Below are positions 1 through 5,690 of a stretch of DNA of 6,789 nucleotides, one piece after another (position 1 is the stretch's first letter; each line of letters begins with the position of its first letter). The notes under the pieces were generated by a model. The model did no database searches. It was not told the origin of the DNA and was given only the letters and a program-made list of their open reading frames with translations. The translations under genes were made by a program, and so were the position numbers. Source of the DNA: JAGZHZ01 sp963929865 (GTDB taxonomy: Bacteria > Bacillota > Clostridia > Lachnospirales > Lachnospiraceae); contig CAWVKK010000053.1 in assembly GCA_963929865.1 (NCBI GenBank), positions 1 to 6,789 of the forward strand. Direction: 5' to 3'.

Positions 1-26
1 AGAAAAGAGAAGAAGCGAGAGTTTAT

Positions 27-74
27 CCGAGAAAGGGTTTCATAACCCCATCGGTGCCTTTCGCAGAAAGGTGG
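27..74 (+). promoter_or_regulatory. Two-hairpin leader in front of coaX
   Basis: Two stem-loops can be drawn from the bases. The first has an outer stem CCGA (27-30) with TCGG (51-54) around an inner stem GGGTT (35-39) with AACCC (44-48) and a TCAT loop. The second pairs CCTTT (57-61) with AAAGG (67-71) across a five-base loop. The 3' arm of the second hairpin is the start of the coaX Shine-Dalgarno sequence, so folding could limit translation. I do not recognise it as a known riboswitch family. Regulation is inference; the base pairing is seen directly. Confidence 0.4.
67..74 (+). promoter_or_regulatory. Ribosome-binding site that fixes the coaX start
   Basis: AAAGGTGG at 67-74 is a good Shine-Dalgarno match, nine bases before the ATG at 84. 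This spacing, and the fact that the family begins at the M-I-L-A-I-D-I-G-N-T motif, selects the ATG at 84 over the in-frame GTG at 54, which would place the ribosome-binding site inside the coding region. Confidence 0.8.
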
Positions 75-83
75 TTTATAGAT

Positions 84-863
84 ATGATTCTTGCTATTGA
101 TATCGGAAATACAAATATTGTAATCGGATGTATTCAAAATAATAAGGCTCTTTTTACTGAGCGCCTATCCACCGATCAGACGAAAACCGTTTTGGAATAT
201 GCCATCAGCTTTAAAAATGTCCTGGAAATGTACCAGCTTGATCCCTCTATGATCGAAGGTTCTATCATTTCCTCTGTCGTCCCGCCCGTCACAAACTTAA
301 TCCGGACTTCTGTCGAAAAAATCACGGGGAAATCGGTGATGACGGTTGGACCCGGAGTAAAAAACGGACTCAATATCCTGATGGACAATCCTGCTCAAGT
401 CGGAAGCGATCTGATCGTCAATGCCGTAGCTGCCATTCATGAGCATCCAGTTCCTCTGATTATCATCGATATGGGCACTGCAACGACTATCTCCGTCGTC
501 GATCGCCATCAAAATTATATCGGCGGTATGATTATCCCCGGCATTCGCATATCTCTTGATTCTTTGACGAGCAAAACCTCGCAGCTTCCGAGAATCAGCC
601 TGGAACCGCCCAAAAAAACAATCGGAAAAAATACCATAGACTGCATGAAGAGCGGCATTATCAACGGGAACGCTGCCTGCATTGATGGAATGATCGATCG
701 GATCGAAAAAGAATTGGGGGAAAAAGCTACCGTCATCGCCACAGGGGGACTTGCAAAGGCGATCATTCCATACTGTGTCAAAGATATCATCATTGACGAT
801 GAACTGCTTTTAAAAGGACTGTGGCTCATTTATCAGAAAAACGCCCCTTCCTCTTTCGCCTAA
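84..863 (+). CDS. coaX: Type III pantothenate kinase
   Basis: CoaX phosphorylates pantothenate to 4'-phosphopantothenate using ATP, the first step of coenzyme A synthesis, in the cytoplasm. The protein has 259 residues, a normal length for the family. The N-terminal phosphate-binding motif DIGNTN is at residues 6-11. The pantothenate-site region GPGVKNGL is at 89-96, and VGSD at 106-109 contains the likely catalytic Asp109. The DMGTATT motif at 129-135 belongs to the second ASKHA half, and the late nucleotide-site TGG is at 220-222. One oddity is that the residue after Asp109 is Leu110, where most family members have Arg (G-x-D-R). I recall the Leu form in other Lachnospiraceae, so it looks like a lineage variant rather than damage. 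The gene is convergent with the adhesin and is followed within about ten bases by a terminator, so it ends its transcription unit. Any upstream partner is outside the window. Confidence 0.95.
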   Translation: MILAIDIGNTNIVIGCIQNNKALFTERLSTDQTKTVLEYAISFKNVLEMYQLDPSMIEGSIISSVVPPVTNLIRTSVEKITGKSVMTVGPGVKNGLNILMDNPAQVGSDLIVNAVAAIHEHPVPLIIIDMGTATTISVVDRHQNYIGGMIIPGIRISLDSLTSKTSQLPRISLEPPKKTIGKNTIDCMKSGIINGNAACIDGMIDRIEKELGEKATVIATGGLAKAIIPYCVKDIIIDDELLLKGLWLIYQKNAPSSFA

Positions 864-873
864 AAAGATTAGA

Positions 874-917
874 ACCGCTTCCGCAACAGTCTTATGTTGA
901 GAAAGCGGTCTGTTTTT
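874..917. terminator. Intrinsic terminator between convergent coaX and adhesin genes
   Basis: ACCGCTT (874-880) pairs with AAGCGGT (903-909), and inside it CAACA (884-888) pairs with TGTTG (895-899) around a six-base loop. On the plus strand a T-rich run (TGTTTTTTCTTT) follows from 911, making a good terminator for coaX. On the minus strand the stem begins 13 bases after the adhesin stop codon and is followed by a looser T-rich run (complement of 861-873), so it probably also ends the adhesin transcript. Confidence 0.85.
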
Positions 918-922
918 TCTTT

Positions 923-3900
923 CTATTTCTTATGTTCTCTTCTGTTTTTTCTGAGCAGCAGAACCGAGATCACGCAAAGCGACGTCAAGACTCCTCCTGC
1001 ATATTTCGCAATCTCTGTGCGGTCACCCGTTTTTACAACCGTATGCTCAGACGGTGTCTGCGGGCTGGAAATTATCTGCGGCTCCGGTTCGTCCTTCATG
1101 ACAATCGTCTGTATCTGCGGAGTATCCAATACGGTAAACGTAATATCCTGTGCCTGCTCATATCCCTCAGGCGCTTCTATTTCTTTTAAAGTATAGACTT
1201 TTCGTATTTCTGCCCCGTCTACCTTATGCGCCTTCTCCTGGCTGATCCATTCTTCTACCACGTTTCCGTCCTCATCAAGTACCGCAAGCTTAGCGCCTGC
1301 AAGAGGCTGATCCGTTGAAGCGTCCACCTTCTGAATTTCTACCTGAATGACATTTTTAATTTTGATTTTATCAAAGTCCCAGTCATCTTCATCTTCCGGA
1401 ATTTTTTCACGTTCCCCGGGACTTGGCTCGTATTCCCCTGTCACTCGGACAATGTTTTCCAATTCTTCGCTTCTTGTGGCATCTTCTTTTAATCTGACCC
1501 TGAATTTTACTTCCAGTCCATCTCCGGGTGCTAATTCTGCAATACAGATCTTTGTCTGCGATACCTTCGTCACTTGTGTGTTTCTGCCCAGAACAGTCTG
1601 ATACGTCCCGCTCTCGACCGCAAATTCGGCGCTCTCCGGAACAATCTGCCTGATCAGTTCTTCCTGCATTTCATCGGACACTTCTATATTGCAGGCTGTC
1701 ACGTTCCCGCTGTTTGTCACTAAAATCGTATACTCTGCCAGCTCGCTTGCCGTATACGTGCCGCTTATTTTTGTTCCCTGATATCTGCCCTCTTCCAGTA
1801 CAGCTCCGGTTGTCTTATTTGCAAGTTTTGCCACTTTGATCCTCGGCTCCATTTTTGTATTGCCGATCTGCAAAACGATTTCTTCCTTGCCGTCAATCTT
1901 TCCATCCTGATCTACGGTAAAAGAAAATCTCTGTTCCGTTTTCACAAATCCTTTCTTCGCCTGTTTTTCCTCGACATAATAATTTCCCGGAATCAGCCGT
2001 TCCTTTACAATTTCTCCGTTTTTGTCTGTGATCCATTCTTCCTTTTCCTCTCCTTCTCTCCAGATAAAAAAGACTGCTCCTTCCAGAGCGGCACCGCTCT
2101 CCTCGTCTCTTTTTTCAATTTTCAGTCTCGTCGGAACATTTTCTATAGCAACCTCTTGAAGGGTTTCTTGTTCTTCCAGAATGCGAATTTCTTTTTTTTC
2201 AGTGTTTTTGCTGTATCCCGGCTTTTGCTTTTCCTCCCGGATCTCGTACAGCCCCGGATATAGTTCTTTGCTGACAGCGCTTCCCCCTTCGTCCGTTGTC
2301 ACCGTATCTGCCGTCTCTCCCTCTTTTAGGCGTACACTTCCGTCTCTTGTTGTGATTTCTTCCTTCGCCGCAATTACAAATGTGACATCGGATAACCCGT
2401 TTTGTGTCCCTGCTTCTTTTTTTACAATCTTTACTCTTCCTTTTACCGGCGTATTTTCAAAAATAATTGTGATCAGTTCTTCCTGATTGACGCAGAATTC
2501 TATCGGTTCTCCTTTTTGATAGCCTTCCGGAGGCGTCACTTCTTCTAAGAGATAAGTTCCAAATGGAATAGGTTCCTTCACTGTGATCCTTCCCGTCTCG
2601 TCCGTTATCAGTCCCTGCGCCGCAATCTGACCGCTTTCTTTTTCTGAGATCTGAAATTCTGCCCCGGCAGACAGAATTGGCTTTTTTGTCTCCGCATCTA
2701 CTTTCTGGATCTCAATCTTTCCTTTTTTCTGCCTGTTTTCCACCTCATACCGGAAGATACCCCCTGCCTGATCTATTTTTACTTCAAACGGTTCCGCTTT
2801 TTCATACCCTTCCGGCGCTTTTGTCTCTGACACTATATAAGTTCCATACAGCAGACTGCCTTTTTCTCCTTCTTTTTTCGTAGTGGCATATCCATTTTCG
2901 TCTGTAATCAAAACAGCGGCTGTCTCCCCTGTTTTTTTTGCTGTCACCGTAAATTCTGCTCCCTGCAGCGGAATACTTTTTTCTCCTCTTTTGCCTGTCT
3001 TTTTCAGCTCCAGATCTCCTCGAATTTTTTCTTCGTTTGACGTGACGGAAACGGAGAAATTCAAAACAGAGCTGTCGCTCGGAAGCACTTCCGCCTCATG
3101 AACCGTCTCTTCTTTTTGATACCCTTCACTTGGAAGCTTCTCAAACAGCAAATATCTTCCCGGGTACAGGTCTTTCGTCTGTGCTTTTCCATTTTCGTCT
3201 GTCGTCAAAGAAGTGACGAATGATTTCGATTTCTCATTGTCTCCCTTCTGATAAGCCTCATAGGCGACCGTTTTTAAATCAGACTGATAAATGGTCTCTT
3301 TCGCAAACACAAGATAGACGGCTCCTTGCAGAGTTCCTTCAAGTCTTTCTTCCTCTGGATCTTTATCTTCTTTGTTCAGGATAATCTTGCCCTTCTGCGG
3401 CGCATTTTCCACCGTATATACCATTTCCTTGTTATTTTTTAAATCTGAGACGGGAATTTCTGTCACCGTTTCATTCAGCTGATGATAAAGAGGCGCTTTT
3501 ATCTCTTTCAGGAAATAAGAGCCTGTCTCCTTTAATTCAAATTCCGGCGTCTGTGCCTTTCCTGCTCCGTCGCTCTCCTGTGTTTTTGCCGCCAGAGTTT
3601 TGCATGTTCTTTCTTCATAAATTCCAAAAACGGCTCCTTGTAATCCGGCTTTCGTCTCCTGGTCTTTTTTTATCACTGTAATTTTTCCTTTTTCAGCCGG
3701 TATCTTTTCGATCACTGCCGACGCGGTCTGCTGCAGCGTTACCGGCTGTGCGGCGTCTTCCAGAAAGATTAGGTCCTGATAGTCGGTAATGCCCGGCCAT
3801 TCTCCTGATAGATGAATATAGCGGTATCCTGTCTTCTCCTGTACTTGTGCGGACCATACAATCTGAATTTTTAGATTTTCTTCATTTTTCAGGCTTTCAA

Positions 3901-5194
3901 ACGCTTCTTCTTCTGCATGCAGATAGAAGCTTTCGTTGTTCTGGCTGACAATCGATAATCCTGGCGAAGGATTATCCGAAATGCTCAGATTCACGCCGGA
4001 CACTCTGGAAATATCGCTGACTGTAATCTTATAATTTTCTTTTGTCCGAAATCCGCCTTTCTCTTCATCCCTAATCCATGTATTTTGTATCTCCGGCGAG
4101 ATTTTGCATGTTACCTCTTTTGTATATCCTTCTTCGTCCACAATGGGTTCCTTTTGGTTCATCGCATCCTGATACAGCGCATAAATTTTCTGGTATACAG
4201 ACGGATTTTTGGAAGCGTCGAGATAGCCTGAGATGTCTTCCTCCCCTCCTATTGCGCCGTTGACAAGGTGCAGCGCCATCTGGGTGATATAATAGCTTTC
4301 CTGATCATTGCCGCCTCTGTACTGGGGATCCATTGTCTCGTTGTTTTTTGCCAGTTTCATCCCCTTCGCCAGTACGTAAGTGATAGAAGGATGCACTGGT
4401 GAAATTCGGTCAGATCCATATATTCCATATGCGCCGTTTCTGACATAGTTTAAACAGTAGATCGTCTGAAAGGTCTCTTTGTGATGTTTATACGCTGTCC
4501 GCGCTCCTAAAATTTCCAATTGTCCAAACGTATCGACTGTAGCCTGCCCTGCCGTTCTTGCGGTCTGACTTCCCGTCAGCAAGATGACCTCAAAAGGGAT
4601 CTCGCGTTCTGTCTCTATCTCACTTTCTGTCTCGCTCTCATCCTCATTTTTTCTTTCTGTCTCTGTCTGTTTTTCGCTTTCTGACGGCAGTTCTGTCTCT
4701 GTTGCCGGAATTTCTTCTATCACCTCTGATTCTAAATTTGTTTCTGATTCGCGCTGTGTCTCCTGCGGCTGTCTCTCATCTGTCTCGCTTTGTGTCTCCT
4801 CCTGTGTCAATGGTTCTGTTTCTATGGATTCCTCTTTTCCCGCCTCTGACTGCTCCCCGCCGGATTCCTGCTCCGTCTGTGCGCTGTCTTCTGACTCCGC
4901 TTCTGATTCATACTGTGTCTGTGCTTCAGATTGTGTCTCGCTTTCCGTCTCTTCCGGTTCGTCTTCTGTCTCTTGGATCGGCCGCGGTTCTTGCGGCATT
5001 TCTTCCGTATATTCCATAAATTCCTGATGTGTCTCTTCCAAAACAGCAATCTCTTTTTGGGTTTCCTCAGCGCCGCTTTGGTACATAGCTCCTGTTCCCA
5101 TCAAAAGCACTAACAAAAAAATGCCCAGTCCTCTGCCTGTCTTTTTCCCTGTCTCTCTCTTCCAATCCATATTTTTTTCTGATGCCTCTGTCAT
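923..5194 (-). CDS. Sortase-anchored thioester/isopeptide surface adhesin (SpaA-like)
   Basis: This is a 1423-residue wall-anchored protein. Residues 1-42 form a signal peptide (basic stretch, then a hydrophobic core at about 22-38). Residues 43-199 are a Glu/Ser/Thr/Gln-rich stalk. About 220-490 is a thioester domain with Cys247 in YCLN and Gln305 in TQMAL. Six SpaA/Cna-B-like domains span about 502-1114, a DUF11-like domain 1117-1256, and a seventh SpaA-like domain 1282-1370. The end carries VKTGD (1387-1391), a hydrophobic segment (about 1398-1414) and a basic tail. In known relatives the thioester bonds covalently to host surface molecules and isopeptide bonds stiffen the rod; that role is inferred here. 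The backbone-pilin YPKN motif is absent and no sortase is nearby, so a stand-alone adhesin is more likely than a pilus shaft. The start is uncertain: ATG at 5194 has only a weak purine-rich site, and an in-frame ATG at 5170 also retains the signal peptide. Confidence 0.93.
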   Translation of the reverse strand: MTEASEKNMDWKRETGKKTGRGLGIFLLVLLMGTGAMYQSGAEETQKEIAVLEETHQEFMEYTEEMPQEPRPIQETEDEPEETESETQSEAQTQYESEAESEDSAQTEQESGGEQSEAGKEESIETEPLTQEETQSETDERQPQETQRESETNLESEVIEEIPATETELPSESEKQTETERKNEDESETESEIETEREIPFEVILLTGSQTARTAGQATVDTFGQLEILGARTAYKHHKETFQTIYCLNYVRNGAYGIYGSDRISPVHPSITYVLAKGMKLAKNNETMDPQYRGGNDQESYYITQMALHLVNGAIGGEEDISGYLDASKNPSVYQKIYALYQDAMNQKEPIVDEEGYTKEVTCKISPEIQNTWIRDEEKGGFRTKENYKITVSDISRVSGVNLSISDNPSPGLSIVSQNNESFYLHAEEEAFESLKNEENLKIQIVWSAQVQEKTGYRYIHLSGEWPGITDYQDLIFLEDAAQPVTLQQTASAVIEKIPAEKGKITVIKKDQETKAGLQGAVFGIYEERTCKTLAAKTQESDGAGKAQTPEFELKETGSYFLKEIKAPLYHQLNETVTEIPVSDLKNNKEMVYTVENAPQKGKIILNKEDKDPEEERLEGTLQGAVYLVFAKETIYQSDLKTVAYEAYQKGDNEKSKSFVTSLTTDENGKAQTKDLYPGRYLLFEKLPSEGYQKEETVHEAEVLPSDSSVLNFSVSVTSNEEKIRGDLELKKTGKRGEKSIPLQGAEFTVTAKKTGETAAVLITDENGYATTKKEGEKGSLLYGTYIVSETKAPEGYEKAEPFEVKIDQAGGIFRYEVENRQKKGKIEIQKVDAETKKPILSAGAEFQISEKESGQIAAQGLITDETGRITVKEPIPFGTYLLEEVTPPEGYQKGEPIEFCVNQEELITIIFENTPVKGRVKIVKKEAGTQNGLSDVTFVIAAKEEITTRDGSVRLKEGETADTVTTDEGGSAVSKELYPGLYEIREEKQKPGYSKNTEKKEIRILEEQETLQEVAIENVPTRLKIEKRDEESGAALEGAVFFIWREGEEKEEWITDKNGEIVKERLIPGNYYVEEKQAKKGFVKTEQRFSFTVDQDGKIDGKEEIVLQIGNTKMEPRIKVAKLANKTTGAVLEEGRYQGTKISGTYTASELAEYTILVTNSGNVTACNIEVSDEMQEELIRQIVPESAEFAVESGTYQTVLGRNTQVTKVSQTKICIAELAPGDGLEVKFRVRLKEDATRSEELENIVRVTGEYEPSPGEREKIPEDEDDWDFDKIKIKNVIQVEIQKVDASTDQPLAGAKLAVLDEDGNVVEEWISQEKAHKVDGAEIRKVYTLKEIEAPEGYEQAQDITFTVLDTPQIQTIVMKDEPEPQIISSPQTPSEHTVVKTGDRTEIAKYAGGVLTSLCVISVLLLRKNRREHKK
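926..1036 (-). other. Sortase sorting signal VKTGD with membrane anchor and basic tail
   Basis: VKTGD is at residues 1387-1391 (bases 1022-1036), followed by a hydrophobic segment at about 1398-1414 and the tail RKNRREHKK. This is the standard three-part sorting signal but with V-K-T-G instead of L-P-x-T-G. I recall VKTGD or VQTGD ends in many Lachnospiraceae surface proteins. The sortase that would cut between Thr and Gly is not in the window. Confidence 0.85.
1085..1351 (-). other. Seventh, wall-proximal SpaA-like domain with Lys/Glu/Asp triad
   Basis: Residues 1282-1370. The domain starts with VEIQKVD (Lys1289), contains YTLKEIEAPEGY (Glu1338) and ends in IVMKDEP. At the place where the other six domains have Asn, this one has Asp1368. 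Lys-Asp isopeptide bonds are known in other surface proteins, so the bond may still form. A Pro/Ser/Glu linker of about 16 residues follows before the sorting signal. Confidence 0.75.
1427..1846 (-). other. DUF11-like domain inserted before the last SpaA domain
   Basis: Residues 1117-1256. The segment runs from PRIKVAKLAN through the hallmark YTILVTNSGN (1155-1164) and NIEVSD, to a closing NIVRVTGEY strand. That core is typical of DUF11-like beta-sandwich repeats in secreted proteins. It breaks the run of SpaA domains and probably acts as a structural spacer. Confidence 0.7.
1853..3691 (-). other. Array of six SpaA/Cna-B-like domains with complete isopeptide triads
   Basis: Residues about 502-1114. 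Each domain has the pattern for an intramolecular Lys-Asn bond helped by Glu: a first-strand Lys, a Glu in a Y-x-x-x-E motif often followed by AP-x-GY, and an Asn in the last strand. The sets I read are K509/E564/N597, K608/E685/N720, K732/E790/N820, K831/E885/N914, K925/E987/N1019 and K1028/E1076/N1112. Domains begin with K-G-(K/R) or similar strand starts. They differ clearly in sequence, so this is an old array rather than a recent tandem duplication. Confidence 0.85.
3725..4537 (-). other. Thioester (TQXA-type) domain of the adhesin
   Basis: Residues about 220-490. Known thioester domains of Gram-positive adhesins join a Cys in an aromatic-Cys-hydrophobic motif to a Gln in a T-Q-x-A motif. 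Here Tyr246-Cys247-Leu248 and Thr304-Gln305-Met306-Ala307-Leu308 fit both, 58 residues apart. The usual Trp after the second motif is His309. The segment ends with YQDLIFLE (472-479), which resembles the closing strand I recall from such domains. I verified the Cys and Gln codons on the minus strand (4454-4456 TGT, 4280-4282 CAG). An active thioester is inferred, not shown. Confidence 0.8.
4598..5068 (-). repeat. Low-complexity Glu/Ser/Thr/Gln stalk of the adhesin
   Basis: Residues 43-199 are dominated by short acidic words such as ETES, ESET, QEET and SEAE, without hydrophobic core residues. On DNA this appears as many imperfect TCTGTCTC-like units on the plus strand, a strongly strand-biased purine/pyrimidine tract. 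Such a segment is expected to be unfolded and extended. Its unusual place is between the signal peptide and the thioester head, so it is the N-terminal end of the mature protein rather than a wall-spanning linker. The DNA is prone to length change by slippage. Confidence 0.85.
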
Positions 5195-5241
5195 TCACAC
5201 TTCTTCGTGATCTCAGCATCTTTTGCCGCTCAAAATAATGA

Positions 5242-5458
5242 GGATCTTTTTATGTCTTCTTCCTATTTTCAGGTCCAAATAAAAATCCCCGAGCAGCCCC
5301 TCCTTTCTCTTTTTTATCGTTTTACTTTTTTCTTTTTTGCCAAAAATTATTTTCTATTTTCCAGTCAGTGTTTTTCACCCCCTGTTTTCTGATTTTTCTA
5401 AAATTTTCCTGGTACTTCCGTATCCGGTCATCTTGTTAAAAGGGAAATAAAAAGATCC
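5242..5458. repeat. Perfect 12-bp inverted repeat flanking 193 bp upstream of the adhesin
   Basis: GGATCTTTTTAT at 5242-5253 is the exact reverse complement of ATAAAAAGATCC at 5447-5458. The enclosed segment 5254-5446 is 193 bp and contains no gene. The whole element lies between the candidate promoter and the adhesin start codon. Two readings fit: arms of an invertible DNA switch, or a long-range closing stem of a structured leader RNA. The inner flanks can add short further pairs with bulges. No invertase gene is in the window. Confidence 0.55.
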
Positions 5459-5497
5459 ATCACAAAAGAAGTGTATGAGAATTACATTTTTGTGATG
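5458..5497 (-). promoter_or_regulatory. Hairpin in adhesin leader, possible attenuator
   Basis: Perfect 10-bp arms CATCACAAAA and TTTTGTGATG lie 20 bases apart (5458-5467 and 5488-5497). Read on the minus strand the second arm is followed by GATCTTTTTATTT, so the unit resembles a weak intrinsic terminator between the candidate promoter and the adhesin start. The T run begins four bases after the stem, which is less than ideal. It could alternatively be a repressor-binding palindrome. Confidence 0.4.
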
Positions 5498-5525
5498 CAA
5501 CATTAAGAATTTAAAGATCACTTAT

Positions 5526-5554
5526 AATTTATCATATATTCTAAAATTTTTCAA
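5526..5554 (-). promoter_or_regulatory. Candidate adhesin promoter with extended -10
   Basis: On the minus strand TTGAAA (5549-5554) is followed after 17 bases by TAAATT (5526-5531), with a TG one base upstream of the -10. The -35 matches the consensus at five of six positions and the -10 at four of six; the TG compensates. Transcription would begin near 5519, giving a leader of about 325 bases. In AT-rich DNA such matches arise by chance, so this is moderate evidence. Confidence 0.45.
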
Positions 5555-5593
5555 GTATAATTTTTTCATCTGCAGACGATTTCTTTAATTGTT

Positions 5594-5636
5594 ATAAAAA
5601 AAGGGATAACGGTACAGCTTATGCCATACCGTTATC
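5594..5636 (-). terminator. Strong intrinsic terminator of the Ig-like surface-protein gene
   Basis: GATAACGGTA (5605-5614) pairs perfectly with TACCGTTATC (5627-5636), a 10-bp stem around a 12-base loop. On the minus strand it is followed by CC and a run of seven T (complement of 5596-5602). It lies about 55 bases after the stop codon of the upstream gene and should separate that gene from the adhesin. Confidence 0.9.
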
Positions 5637-5690
5637 TCTGTGTTTATCTGCTGTTATCGCCGACTGTTTTTGTCCGGTCAAACTGCTCTT

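Larger units (their letters stand above)
5195..5593 (-). other. Gene-free upstream and leader region of the adhesin
   Basis: About 400 bases hold no convincing gene on either strand. On the minus strand the region is purine-rich, with long A and AG runs between about 5280 and 5400. It contains a candidate promoter, a 10-bp hairpin and a 12-bp inverted repeat, listed separately. It also contains an orphan Shine-Dalgarno-like AAAGGAGGGG (5297-5306) with no ATG, GTG or TTG at useful distance; an open frame from the adjacent CTG runs 27 codons and stops 18 bases before the adhesin ATG. No conserved c-di-GMP or other riboswitch core was recognised. Confidence 0.7.

Noticed and set aside
1..45. An open frame from the window edge ending in TAA at 43-45, which could be the 3' end of an upstream gene (tail RKEKKREFIRERVS).
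   Set aside because: All three forward frames are open over this short stretch and the 14 residues match no family I know, so it cannot be told from chance.
821..1189. A plus-strand open frame overlapping the coaX end and the adhesin 3' end.
   Set aside because: It crosses the terminator and lies opposite the conserved sorting signal of the adhesin; the product is Arg/Phe-rich without any family resemblance.
4584..5027. A plus-strand Ser-rich open frame of 147 codons opposite the adhesin stalk.
   Set aside because: It is the antisense of the Glu/Ser/Thr low-complexity region; it has no ribosome-binding site or recognisable domain, and its composition follows from the repeats on the other strand.
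5207..5392. A plus-strand open frame of 61 codons in the gene-free upstream region.
   Set aside because: Composition is that of a T-rich tract (Phe/Ser runs), there is no good ribosome-binding site, and it covers one arm of the inverted repeat.
5195..5519. A c-di-GMP riboswitch, expected because such switches often precede clostridial adhesins.
   Set aside because: Neither the class I core (CACGCACAGGGCAAACC-like) nor the class II core could be found in the minus-strand leader.
5523..5561. Two perfect TATAAT hexamers on the plus strand (5523-5528 and 5556-5561), suggesting an antisense or divergent promoter.
   Set aside because: Neither has a recognisable -35 at 16-18 bases, and the surrounding DNA is very AT-rich; no plus-strand gene follows.
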